The notes under the pieces: generated by a model
What the model saw: only the letters and a program-made list of their open reading frames with translations
Database searches by the model: none
What the model was told of the DNA's origin: nothing
Program-made: the position numbers and the translations under genes
In this document: positions 8,593 to 16,200 of the stretch, piece by piece
Position numbering within the stretch: the first letter of the stretch is position 1
How the letters are laid out: every line of letters starts with the position of its first letter
Assembly (NCBI GenBank): GCA_963169045.1
Contig: CAUJDF010000048.1
Location: forward strand, 37,426-101,425
From: Myxococcota bacterium
GTDB lineage: Bacteria > Myxococcota_A > Bradymonadia > UBA7976 > UBA1532
Direction of reading: 5' to 3'
Length of the DNA: 64,000 nucleotides

Positions 8593-9432
8593 CTATCGGC
8601 CGCCCCCCTCGAGCGCTGCGAGGGTGGCCATCTTGCCCTTCTCGCGGGCCAGCGCCGCGGGCGGAGCGTCGCTGTGCTCGGGCTTGCGCGACGCCGACCA
8701 GCCCGCCTTCACGAGCAGGTTCACGACCTTCGCCGTCTCGGCATCGTCGCGGTCCTCGTTGACCAGCCACCAGACCAGGTCGTCGCTGGCCGGGCACGTC
8801 TGCGGTGTCACGCCGTGGGCGAGCGCCACCTCGATGAACGCCGGGCCGGTGCCCGCCAGCGCACACCGGAGTCGCTGCTCCGCCGGCGTGCCCTCGTCCA
8901 GGAAGTCGGCGCCGCCTTCGAGCAGGATGGCGAGCGCGGGCGCGTTGTCGTACTGCGCCGCGCGGCGCACCGCCGCGTCGAGGCATGCGCGCGTCGGCCC
9001 GTCGGACAGCGCGTCGCGCACGTCGTCGAGGTCGCCGTCGGTGGCGTAGTAGGCGAGCATGCACCCGTAGGTGCTCTTCAGCGCGACGAGCTGCAGGCCG
9101 CGGCCGGCGCCGAAGAGCAATGCCAGGGCGCCGAGCACGATGCCGGCGCGCGTGAGCGGCCTGCCCTTCGCCGCCCGAAAGCGCTGCATCACCAGGCGAC
9201 CGAAGTACGACAGACCGACGAGCAACAGACCCACCGCGCCGAGCCCGATGCACTCCTCCCAACTGCCCGGCAGGTCGAAGCCCGAGCCATAGAAGGTGAG
9301 CTGCCAGTTCAGGTCGAACGCGGTGTTGAGCGCCCCGAGCGCGCTGACGAGCAGGCAGCCGACGCCGACGGCGACGCCGAAGAAGCCCAGGATGCCGAAG
9401 CGGCGGGGCGTGGACGAGCCGGTCTGTGACAT
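8593..9432 (-). CDS. Membrane protein with ankyrin-like C-terminal part
   Basis: A 279-residue protein with three predicted membrane segments in the first 110 residues (LGFFGVAVGVGCLLVSALGA, the GLGAVGLLLVGLSYF region and AGIVLGALALLFGAG), followed by a soluble part. The soluble part contains degenerate ankyrin-style helices (ALAILLEGGADFLDEGTP, FIEVALAHGVTPQ, VVNLLVKAGWSASRK). The start at MSQTG is preferred over an in-frame start 36 bases upstream because it places the first hydrophobic segment near the N-terminus. Ankyrin-like repeats suggest protein binding; the partner is not evident. It follows the DUF2249 operon on the same strand with a 39-base gap. Confidence 0.65.
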   Translation of the reverse strand: MSQTGSSTPRRFGILGFFGVAVGVGCLLVSALGALNTAFDLNWQLTFYGSGFDLPGSWEECIGLGAVGLLLVGLSYFGRLVMQRFRAAKGRPLTRAGIVLGALALLFGAGRGLQLVALKSTYGCMLAYYATDGDLDDVRDALSDGPTRACLDAAVRRAAQYDNAPALAILLEGGADFLDEGTPAEQRLRCALAGTGPAFIEVALAHGVTPQTCPASDDLVWWLVNEDRDDAETAKVVNLLVKAGWSASRKPEHSDAPPAALAREKGKMATLAALEGGGR

Positions 9433-9471
9433 GCCGGAATCCTGCACGCGCCACGCGGCACGGAGCAAGGA

Positions 9472-10338
9472 TCAACGCCGGGTGACCTCGGCGCGCCAGA
9501 CCTCGGGGCCGTGCTCGAGGGTGCGGAAGGTAAAGCTGCCTTCGGGCTCGGTCGCCCGGAGGGTGAAGTCCATGCAGCTCGGGTCGTGGTCGACGGTGAG
9601 CCGCAGGGTGTCGCCGGGGGCGAGCGATCGATAGGCACCGAGGATCGTCTCGAGGCGGTCCCGCGGCTCGACGCCGCGTACGTCGACGACGAGCGTGCGC
9701 GCATCGACGCGGTGCCCGCAGCCGGCGCTGCGCTGCGATGCCAGCCACGCGGCCCAACGAGGCAGCGCCTCGGGCGCGCTCGGGCACAACACGATCGGCC
9801 CCACGTACCGTGACAGCGCGAGATCGACGAAGAGCGGCCCGACGCCGCGGCCATCCTGGTCGCGCTGCTCGGGTCCACCGCCGTGAAGCCGCACGAGGCC
9901 CAGCAGGTCGAGCGACGCGGCGAGGACCGCGCTCGCGCGGCCGAGGTCCTCCGTCGACGGCCGGACGTCCCACGCGAGCCCCAGCGACGGCGGCGCGCCC
10001 GCGTCGCGGATCGCCCTCGCCAGGGCGCGCGCCTCGTCGGGATCCGTGCCGTGCGCGAGCAGCAGGCGCGCGCCGGCGAAGACCTCGGCCAGCGCGGGCA
10101 GCGCCTCGAGCGGCACCACGGCGGCCGGGACCGAGACCGGCACCTCGAGGCCCGCCGCGATCGGAGCCACCGCGCGCGCTGCTTCCAGCGACTCGCGCCG
10201 GATCGCGACGACGCGCACACGCGTCGCGACCTCGCCGGCGACGACCTCCTGCCCGTCGAGGCCGCGCGCACGGCACGCGGCATCGAGCGCCTCGGCACCG
10301 AGATGCGGGGCGGCGGCGGCCGAGATCGACAGGCGCAT
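9472..10338 (-). CDS. Two-domain protein: barrel-like N-terminus plus DUF2249
   Basis: A 288-residue protein. Residues 1 to about 205 look like an alpha/beta barrel of the sugar-phosphate isomerase or epimerase kind, with alternating hydrophobic strands and helices, but no catalytic set could be named. Residues from about 215 form a DUF2249 domain with LVVDVRGVEPRDRLETIL, LTVDHDPSCMDF and the closing HGPEVWRAEVTRR. DUF2249 proteins often occur near nitric-oxide or low-oxygen functions and with DUF59 genes. It overlaps the upstream triple-DUF2249 gene as TGATG. Confidence 0.7.
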   Translation of the reverse strand: MRLSISAAAAPHLGAEALDAACRARGLDGQEVVAGEVATRVRVVAIRRESLEAARAVAPIAAGLEVPVSVPAAVVPLEALPALAEVFAGARLLLAHGTDPDEARALARAIRDAGAPPSLGLAWDVRPSTEDLGRASAVLAASLDLLGLVRLHGGGPEQRDQDGRGVGPLFVDLALSRYVGPIVLCPSAPEALPRWAAWLASQRSAGCGHRVDARTLVVDVRGVEPRDRLETILGAYRSLAPGDTLRLTVDHDPSCMDFTLRATEPEGSFTFRTLEHGPEVWRAEVTRR

Positions 10339-11099
10339 CAGGCGCTCTTCTCAATGCGCACCCGCCAGACCGCCGGGCCGCGCTCTTCGTAGTCCCACGC
10401 GAACTGCCCGGGACGCAGCGCCTCGAACTGATGGCGGAGCGGGAACGGATCGTGGTCGTTGACCAGCACGAAGGCCTGCCCCGGCGCAAGCCCGTCGAAG
10501 GTCCGGAAGATGGCGGGGTGCTTCTCGCGGGGCGGGATCACGCGGACGTCGAGCTCCATGGTCTTCTCTCCCTGTGTGTTGGCATGACGGATGAACAGAC
10601 GGACGAGATCCGGCGACTGCTCGCGGATCTCATAGGTGAAGCCGCGCTCCTCGAGCTTCGGCAACAGGAACTGCGGCACGCGGACGTTGATCTGAACGAG
10701 CGTCGCGCCGCGAGGCAGAGATGCGAGCGCCTCGAGCGTGCGCACCATGGGCTCGGGCGGCTCGAGACCGCGCACATCGAGCACGACGGCGCCCTCCACC
10801 GCGGACGGCGTCTCCTGCGGGGCGCCGGCGTCGGCGCCGGCGCGACCGTGGTGGAACCACACCCGCCAGTCGTCGCCGGCGATGCGCTCGGTGTGATGCT
10901 CGAGGCCGAGGCGACCGAGCACGGCGTAGAGCGGCGCCGGCTCGAAGATGGCGCGCACGCGCAGGACGCTGCCCTCCGGAAGCGCGCGCGCGGCGTCGAA
11001 GATACGACGGAACGGCTCGCGACCGGCGCGCAGGTCCTCGCGCACGTCGACGTCGACGAATGGCATCTCCTGTAAGGGCGCGGGAACGCTGGCAATCAA
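10338..11099 (-). CDS. Triple DUF2249-domain protein
   Basis: A 253-residue protein built from three successive DUF2249-like domains, beginning at about residue 12 ([10 protein letters not shown]), at about 106 ([20 protein letters not shown]) and at about 178 ([20 protein letters not shown], with [11 protein letters not shown]). Usual family members have one domain of about 70 residues. A TTG start at 11099 is favoured: it overlaps the DUF59 stop and has AAGGAGGTG six bases upstream, whereas the first ATG at 11066 has its AGGAG directly adjacent. The operon context (oxidase/NnrS-like protein, DUF59, second DUF2249 protein) suggests a redox or metal-cofactor role, which is inference. Confidence 0.75.
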   Translation of the reverse strand: MIASVPAPLQEMPFVDVDVREDLRAGREPFRRIFDAARALPEGSVLRVRAIFEPAPLYAVLGRLGLEHHTERIAGDDWRVWFHHGRAGADAGAPQETPSAVEGAVVLDVRGLEPPEPMVRTLEALASLPRGATLVQINVRVPQFLLPKLEERGFTYEIREQSPDLVRLFIRHANTQGEKTMELDVRVIPPREKHPAIFRTFDGLAPGQAFVLVNDHDPFPLRHQFEALRPGQFAWDYEERGPAVWRVRIEKSA

Positions 11100-11386
11100 A
11101 GCACACCTCCTTCGACGAGGCCGGGATGCCATCTCGGCTCCCAGACCAGGTTCGGGTTGACTTCGGTGACCCCGGGGACGGCCCAGGCCGCCTGCTCGAT
11201 GCCGCCGCGGATCACGGTCTCCATCGGACAGCCGGGCGTCGTCAGGGTGAAGGTCACATCGACGGCCCCATCGCGGACCGCGACGTCGTACACGAGGTGG
11301 AGCGTGACGATGTCGAGGCCGATTTCGGGGTCGATGACATCGCGGAGCGCGTCGTACACACGCTCGCGGATCTCTGCGTCGCTCAT
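11096..11386 (-). CDS. DUF59 (SufT/PaaD-like) protein
   Basis: A 96-residue single-domain DUF59 protein with [19 protein letters not shown] and the cysteine-bearing [10 protein letters not shown]. Proteins of this family help mature Fe-S enzymes. It is a paralogue of the SUF-operon copy at 4317-4655 but lies in the DUF2249 operon, so it may be dedicated to that system. Its ATG overlaps the stop of the upstream membrane protein (ATGA), and its stop overlaps the TTG start of the triple DUF2249 gene. Confidence 0.88.
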   Translation of the reverse strand: MSDAEIRERVYDALRDVIDPEIGLDIVTLHLVYDVAVRDGAVDVTFTLTTPGCPMETVIRGGIEQAAWAVPGVTEVNPNLVWEPRWHPGLVEGGVL

Positions 11387-12678
11387 GCGGGTCTCCTGCG
11401 CGCTACGCGGGCGATGACGAACGCCTCGAGGACCGCGCCCGCGGTGAGGACGAGCGCGGCCACCCGCGCGAGCCCGGGCGCGGCGGCGGCAGTCGCGAGC
11501 GCGAAGCCGGCCCAGCCGGTGACGAGCAGCGCGCCGTTCGCGGTCGCGACCTTCTCGGAATAGAGGTCGGCGACGCGCGGCACCTTGCGCTTCCCGACGA
11601 GCGGGCCGAAGCGGTGGTACCAGACGAGGAACGGAACGATCTTGTAGTAGTGGCCGGCGACGAACATCGAGAGCGCCCCGAGGAGCACCACGAAGTACGT
11701 CGACAGCAGGTGGGGCGCGGCGAGGCCGCGCGTCAGCGCGAACGGCGCCAGGGCGACCGCGAGCGCCAGCCCCGCGACCCCGGCGGCGGCGAGGCGCATG
11801 CCCGGGTCGAGCTGGCGGCGGACGCGCTTCCGGAAGAACAGCGCGGCCTGCGCGAGGAACGCCACGACGCCGCCCGCCGCAAGGACACCTCCGACGACGT
11901 GCCGCGCGCCGCCGCCGAATGGGAGGGCGAGCGCCGTGGCCCCGGCGAAGAGCAGCGCGACCGCCACCCGCGCCGGCCGCTCGCTCGCGCCGTGGGACAG
12001 CAGGAACATGGGCAGCAGCCGGTGCGCGACGCCGACGACGACGAGCATCACGACCCCGACGATCGCGACGTGCGCGTGCGCGGCGACGACCTCGAAGCGC
12101 GCGGCGCCGAGCGCGCCGTCGTGCAGGTTCGTCGCGAGGACGACCCCGTACGCCGGCGTCACGACCAGGAACACCGTCGCGCCGGCCAGCGCCCACCAGG
12201 TGAGCGAGCGCGTCTTCACCGCGACGAGCGCGGCCCCGAGGTTCGCGGCGAACAGGACGAACGCGCCCGAGAGCGCCGCAGCGCCGATGTACAGGAGCGG
12301 GCGCTCGCCGGTGACGAGCGCCGCGGCGAAGGCGGCGGCGCCCGCCGCCTGCAGCCCGAACGACACGTGCGCGAGCCCCGGCCAGCGCAGCGGCCGGCCG
12401 ATGGCGACGGGCAGGAACTGACAGAGCGCGCCGAAGATCGACAGCATGATCCACCCCAGCGTGAAGAGGTGGACCGTCGCCGCGACCCGCGGCAGGTAGA
12501 AGGCGCCAGCGGCCACGTCGGGCGCGACCAAGACCAGCGCCGCGGCGCCGGCGACGAAGAACAGCAACGCCGCGGCGAAGTGCTCGCCGGGCAGGCCGGG
12601 CGGCGGCGACAGGTCCGTCGCGAGGGCGCCGGCGGCGCGCGGCAGGGCGATCGGGGGCTGGGCGGTGCCGGAGTGCAT
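11383..12678 (-). CDS. Polytopic membrane protein, heme-copper oxidase I / NnrS-like
   Basis: A 431-residue protein with about twelve predicted membrane helices. Several helices carry histidines near their ends ([33 protein letters not shown] and [18 protein letters not shown]), an arrangement seen in heme-copper-oxidase subunit I relatives and NnrS-type proteins. The canonical oxidase Cu-B motif is not visible, so enzymatic oxygen or NO reduction is not claimed. It heads an operon with DUF59 and two DUF2249 genes. A candidate operator lies about 70-105 bases upstream. Confidence 0.6.
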   Translation of the reverse strand: MHSGTAQPPIALPRAAGALATDLSPPPGLPGEHFAAALLFFVAGAAALVLVAPDVAAGAFYLPRVAATVHLFTLGWIMLSIFGALCQFLPVAIGRPLRWPGLAHVSFGLQAAGAAAFAAALVTGERPLLYIGAAALSGAFVLFAANLGAALVAVKTRSLTWWALAGATVFLVVTPAYGVVLATNLHDGALGAARFEVVAAHAHVAIVGVVMLVVVGVAHRLLPMFLLSHGASERPARVAVALLFAGATALALPFGGGARHVVGGVLAAGGVVAFLAQAALFFRKRVRRQLDPGMRLAAAGVAGLALAVALAPFALTRGLAAPHLLSTYFVVLLGALSMFVAGHYYKIVPFLVWYHRFGPLVGKRKVPRVADLYSEKVATANGALLVTGWAGFALATAAAAPGLARVAALVLTAGAVLEAFVIARVARRRPA

Positions 12679-12748
12679 GGCCGGACCCCGTTAGCGAGGA
12701 CCGTGCCACCCGCGCCCGACGCGGATTCCGCGGTCCCCGCGTCGCCGG

Positions 12749-12785
12749 ATTCCACGCGCGCGTTCCACGCGTTCCACATTGGAAC
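12749..12785 (-). promoter_or_regulatory. Candidate operator with GTTCCA half-sites
   Basis: GTTCCA-CAT-TGGAAC (12771-12785) is a perfect 6-bp inverted repeat with a 3-base centre. Two more half-sites, GTTCCAC at 12762 and ATTCCAC at 12749, lie beside it in the same orientation. The cluster is 71-107 bases upstream of the oxidase/NnrS-like gene start, a typical place for a repressor or activator. It does not match FNR (TTGAT-N4-ATCAA), so the regulator is unknown. Confidence 0.45.
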
Positions 12786-12845
12786 CGCCCGCCGGCGCCC
12801 GGCGGATCTACCGGGGAGCGGCGGCCCTCGGCCCCGTCCCCCCGC

Positions 12846-13214
12846 CTACTCGTCGGGGACGTAATCCGAATACTCGTACTCGAAGTGTCTCTCGAGGAGG
12901 CGCACAGACTCTCCCCACGACGGGGCCCGACAGCGCTCGACGATCTCTTCGATCCTCGCCTTCAGCGCGGCTGGCGAATACTCGGCGAGGATCAGCGGCC
13001 CGTTGCGGGTGGGAGTGACGCGCCGCTGATGCTTCCGCGCCCCTTCGGGAGTGGCCACGGTCACGTAAAACAGATCCGCCCGATCGTCTCCCACCTCGCC
13101 GATGCTGATGGCGAGCAGGAAATAGACCTGCTCCGGTGTGTCGGGCATCCATCGCGCGACGTCGACCGAGCTCGACACGTAGGACTTCACTTCGAGCGCG
13201 ATGGGAGCGCTCAC
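12846..13214 (-). CDS. Imm8-like immunity protein
   Basis: A 122-residue protein resembling the Imm8 immunity family. It has an N-terminal [16 protein letters not shown] segment, a central [21 protein letters not shown] and the C-terminal acidic-aromatic motif HFEYEYSDY. Such proteins neutralise toxin domains encoded just upstream. Here the GTG start overlaps the stop of the RHS-toxin gene by 4 bases (GTGA), which couples antidote to toxin. Family identity rests on the visible motifs only. Confidence 0.75.
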   Translation of the reverse strand: MSAPIALEVKSYVSSSVDVARWMPDTPEQVYFLLAISIGEVGDDRADLFYVTVATPEGARKHQRRVTPTRNGPLILAEYSPAALKARIEEIVERCRAPSWGESVRLLERHFEYEYSDYVPDE

Positions 13215-16200
13215 GGGTCCACGTCCAGATGAACGTTGCTCACCGGCCGGCCTCCGTCTTCACCGTGGGTCTCGAAGTTCGCCTGCGTGCCTGTCCTGGA
13301 CCACGGCTCGCCGGTCCTCGGGTTGACGCCGCGCTTGGGGGAAGGAAACCGGAACGTCCGTCGTCCATCCGCGGAGACGAGCCCGGCGCCGTTGGACATG
13401 GGTCGGTGGCCCGGTCCGACGAACGCCTCGCCGAGCCTCATGGCCTCCTCGTGGGACACGCTGCCACTGACGCCTCGGTTGCCACCCGCAGCCGTCTGGT
13501 TCTGGATGCGGTCCATCTTGTTCCGCAAGTGCCTGGGCAGGCGTCCCGTCGTCGGTGGTGCGCCGTCCGTCTCCGTCGCGCGCCGATTGTTCCCGCGCCG
13601 ATTCCCGCCGCGGCCGCGCCCGAGCAGGCCCCGCTTCCCGCCGCAGTCCTGCAGGCCGAGCGGGTCCGTCCGGTGGATGGGATCGCCGCTGGCGTAGGCA
13701 TAGCGATGATCGCCACCCTCGACGCCGAGCGGGTCGGGGCTGAGGTAGCGTCCCCACGTCGGCTCGTACCAGCGGTAGCGGTTGTAGTACAGCCCGGTCG
13801 CCGGGTCGGACCATTGACCGGGAAGGCGCAGTCGCTGGTCGAAGCCCGCGCCATCGGCGAAGCACTCGCCGTAGGCGGTGTACTCGCCCGCCCAGGCCAG
13901 CTCGCCGTCGGGTGCGGTCGCCGCGATGATCGCGCCGCGCCGGTCCGAGTGCAGCAGATACAGGCGCCCCGCACCGGAACCTTCGACCACCCAGGCCGCC
14001 CAGGGCACGTAGCCCTCACCCTCGAGGTGAAGGTAATGGACGCGGGCGCCGTCGGGCCCCTCTTCCGCCGCGAGACGGTCGCCGTCCCAGACGAAGCGCC
14101 ACCACCGCACGGGCCCGGCGACGGGGTCCTCGATGCGCTCGACCAGGCGCTGGAGCGCGTCGTAGCGGTAACGGAACACCGTGCCGTCGGGGTTCTCCAC
14201 CTCGCGCAGGCGATCGAGGTCGTCCCACCACAGGCGCTGCGTCCCGCCGTCGATCTGTCGCGCGACGACCCGGCCTCGGGCGTCGTAGGACACCGGTCCC
14301 TGCGCGTCTTCGATCAGGCGGTGACCGGCGCCGTGACGGTGGGCGGAAAGCAGGCGATTGCCGCTCTCGTCATACGACTCGAGGAGGCGTCCGTCGCGAT
14401 CGAACCGGAAGCGGTGCTCGTAACAGGCGCGGGGCGCGGCGGCGCCCCGCAGCGTCTCGGCCGCCGTGCGTCCCATCTCGTCGAACGCCAGGTCGTAGCT
14501 GAGCAAAGGGCGCCGCGCCGGATCGTCGATCGCCCAGAACCCGGCGGCGCGCAGCACGGTGGCCCCGCCGGCGCTCGCGCAGCGCACCAGCCCACCCGCG
14601 CCGTAGGCGAGGTCGAACACGTGCTCGCCCGGCGCGACCACCCGCACGGGCCGCCCGCGTTCGTCGCGGGTGATCTCGAGGCGCGCGCCGTCGACCTGGT
14701 ACAGCGCGAGCCGCCGCCCCGCCGCGAACCGGCGCCGCACGCGGCCATACGGGCCGATGTCTTCGAGGACCGTGCCGTCGGGCGCGCGCTGCAGGCTGGT
14801 CCTGCGCGCCTCGGGATCGGGACGGTCGTCGCTCCGCGTCCGGGGGGCGCGCGCCGGCGCCTCGACGGCTTCGATGACGCGGTCACAGGCGTCGAGCTTG
14901 AACGTCTGCCGGATACCATCGGACGTGACGACCTCGAGCGGGTGCACGAGCGGTCCCGGCGTGTACTGTCGCCAGCCGCCGTCGTCGTAGGCGAACTCGA
15001 GCTCGCGACCGGCGGCGTCGACGAAGTACCGATCGACGACGCCGTCGTCCGTCTCGTGCGCGATGAGCTCCCCGTTGCGGTCGTAGCGGTACGCATAACC
15101 CCGGCCGGCGGCGTCGCGGTGGCCCTCGACCCGCTCGTTGAGGCCGATGCGCGTGCGGATGGTGCGGCCCTCGGGCGACTCCTCGCGGACCAGCCGCCCC
15201 GCCTCGTCGTGCTCGAAACGCCAGACGGTGCCGTCGACGAGGGTCTGCTCGACGCACCAGCCGGCGGCGTCGTAGCGCCAGCGCGCGACGCGACCGTCCG
15301 GTCCGGTGCGCGCGACGACACGGCCGTTCGCGTCGTGCTCGTACCGCGTCTCGCCCTCGGCCGTGGTCTCGGACACCCGCAACCCGAACGCGTCGTAACG
15401 GCACTTCACGACGCTCCCGTCGTGGTTCTCCTCGACGCAGTCGCCCGCCTCGTCGAACACATACGTGTGCGTCGAGCCGTCGGGCAGGGCCTCGGCCACG
15501 ACGCGGCCCGCCGCGTCGAAGCGTCGCAGCGTCTCGCCGCCGTCGGGATGCTTCACCCGGATGGCATTGCCTCGCGTGTCGTAGACCGACCGCGTGACGG
15601 CGTGGCAGGGGTCCTCGTGCTGGAGCAACAGACCGCGGGCGTCGTACGTCCAGATCGACTTGCCGCCGTTCGGCTGGATCTCTTCGACCAGGCGGCCCTG
15701 CTCGTCGTAGCGGCGCTCCGTCTTGCGGCCGGCGGGGTCGGTCTCTTCGACGACGAAGCCATCCGCGTCGCGCACGTACTGGGTGAGGCCACCCTCCCCG
15801 TCGACCACGTTCTTCACGAGCGCGTGTTCGTCATAGGCATACTGGCGGCGCGCGCCGGCGTGGTCCTCGGCGATCGTGATGCGTGCCCCGGTCTGGTAGT
15901 CGAAGCGGTAGTAGTCGCGAAGGTCCTCGCCGTAGCTGCAGGTGACGCGCCCGAGCTCGTCGTGGTGCCAGTACCACCGGTAGCCGGTCGGGTTCGCCTT
16001 GACGGTGACGCGGCCCTCCTCGTCGTAGCCGTAGCGATACTTCCCGTCGGGACCGTCGGCCTCGACCAGCTGCCCGAGGTCGTCGTAGGCATACGCGAGC
16101 AGCCGGCGCGGCGCCCAGCGGTCGTGCCGCCGCTCGAGCCAGACCTCGGTGAGCCGGTCGTCGCGGTAGTCGAGCCGGACGCAGCGTCCCATGCTGTCGA

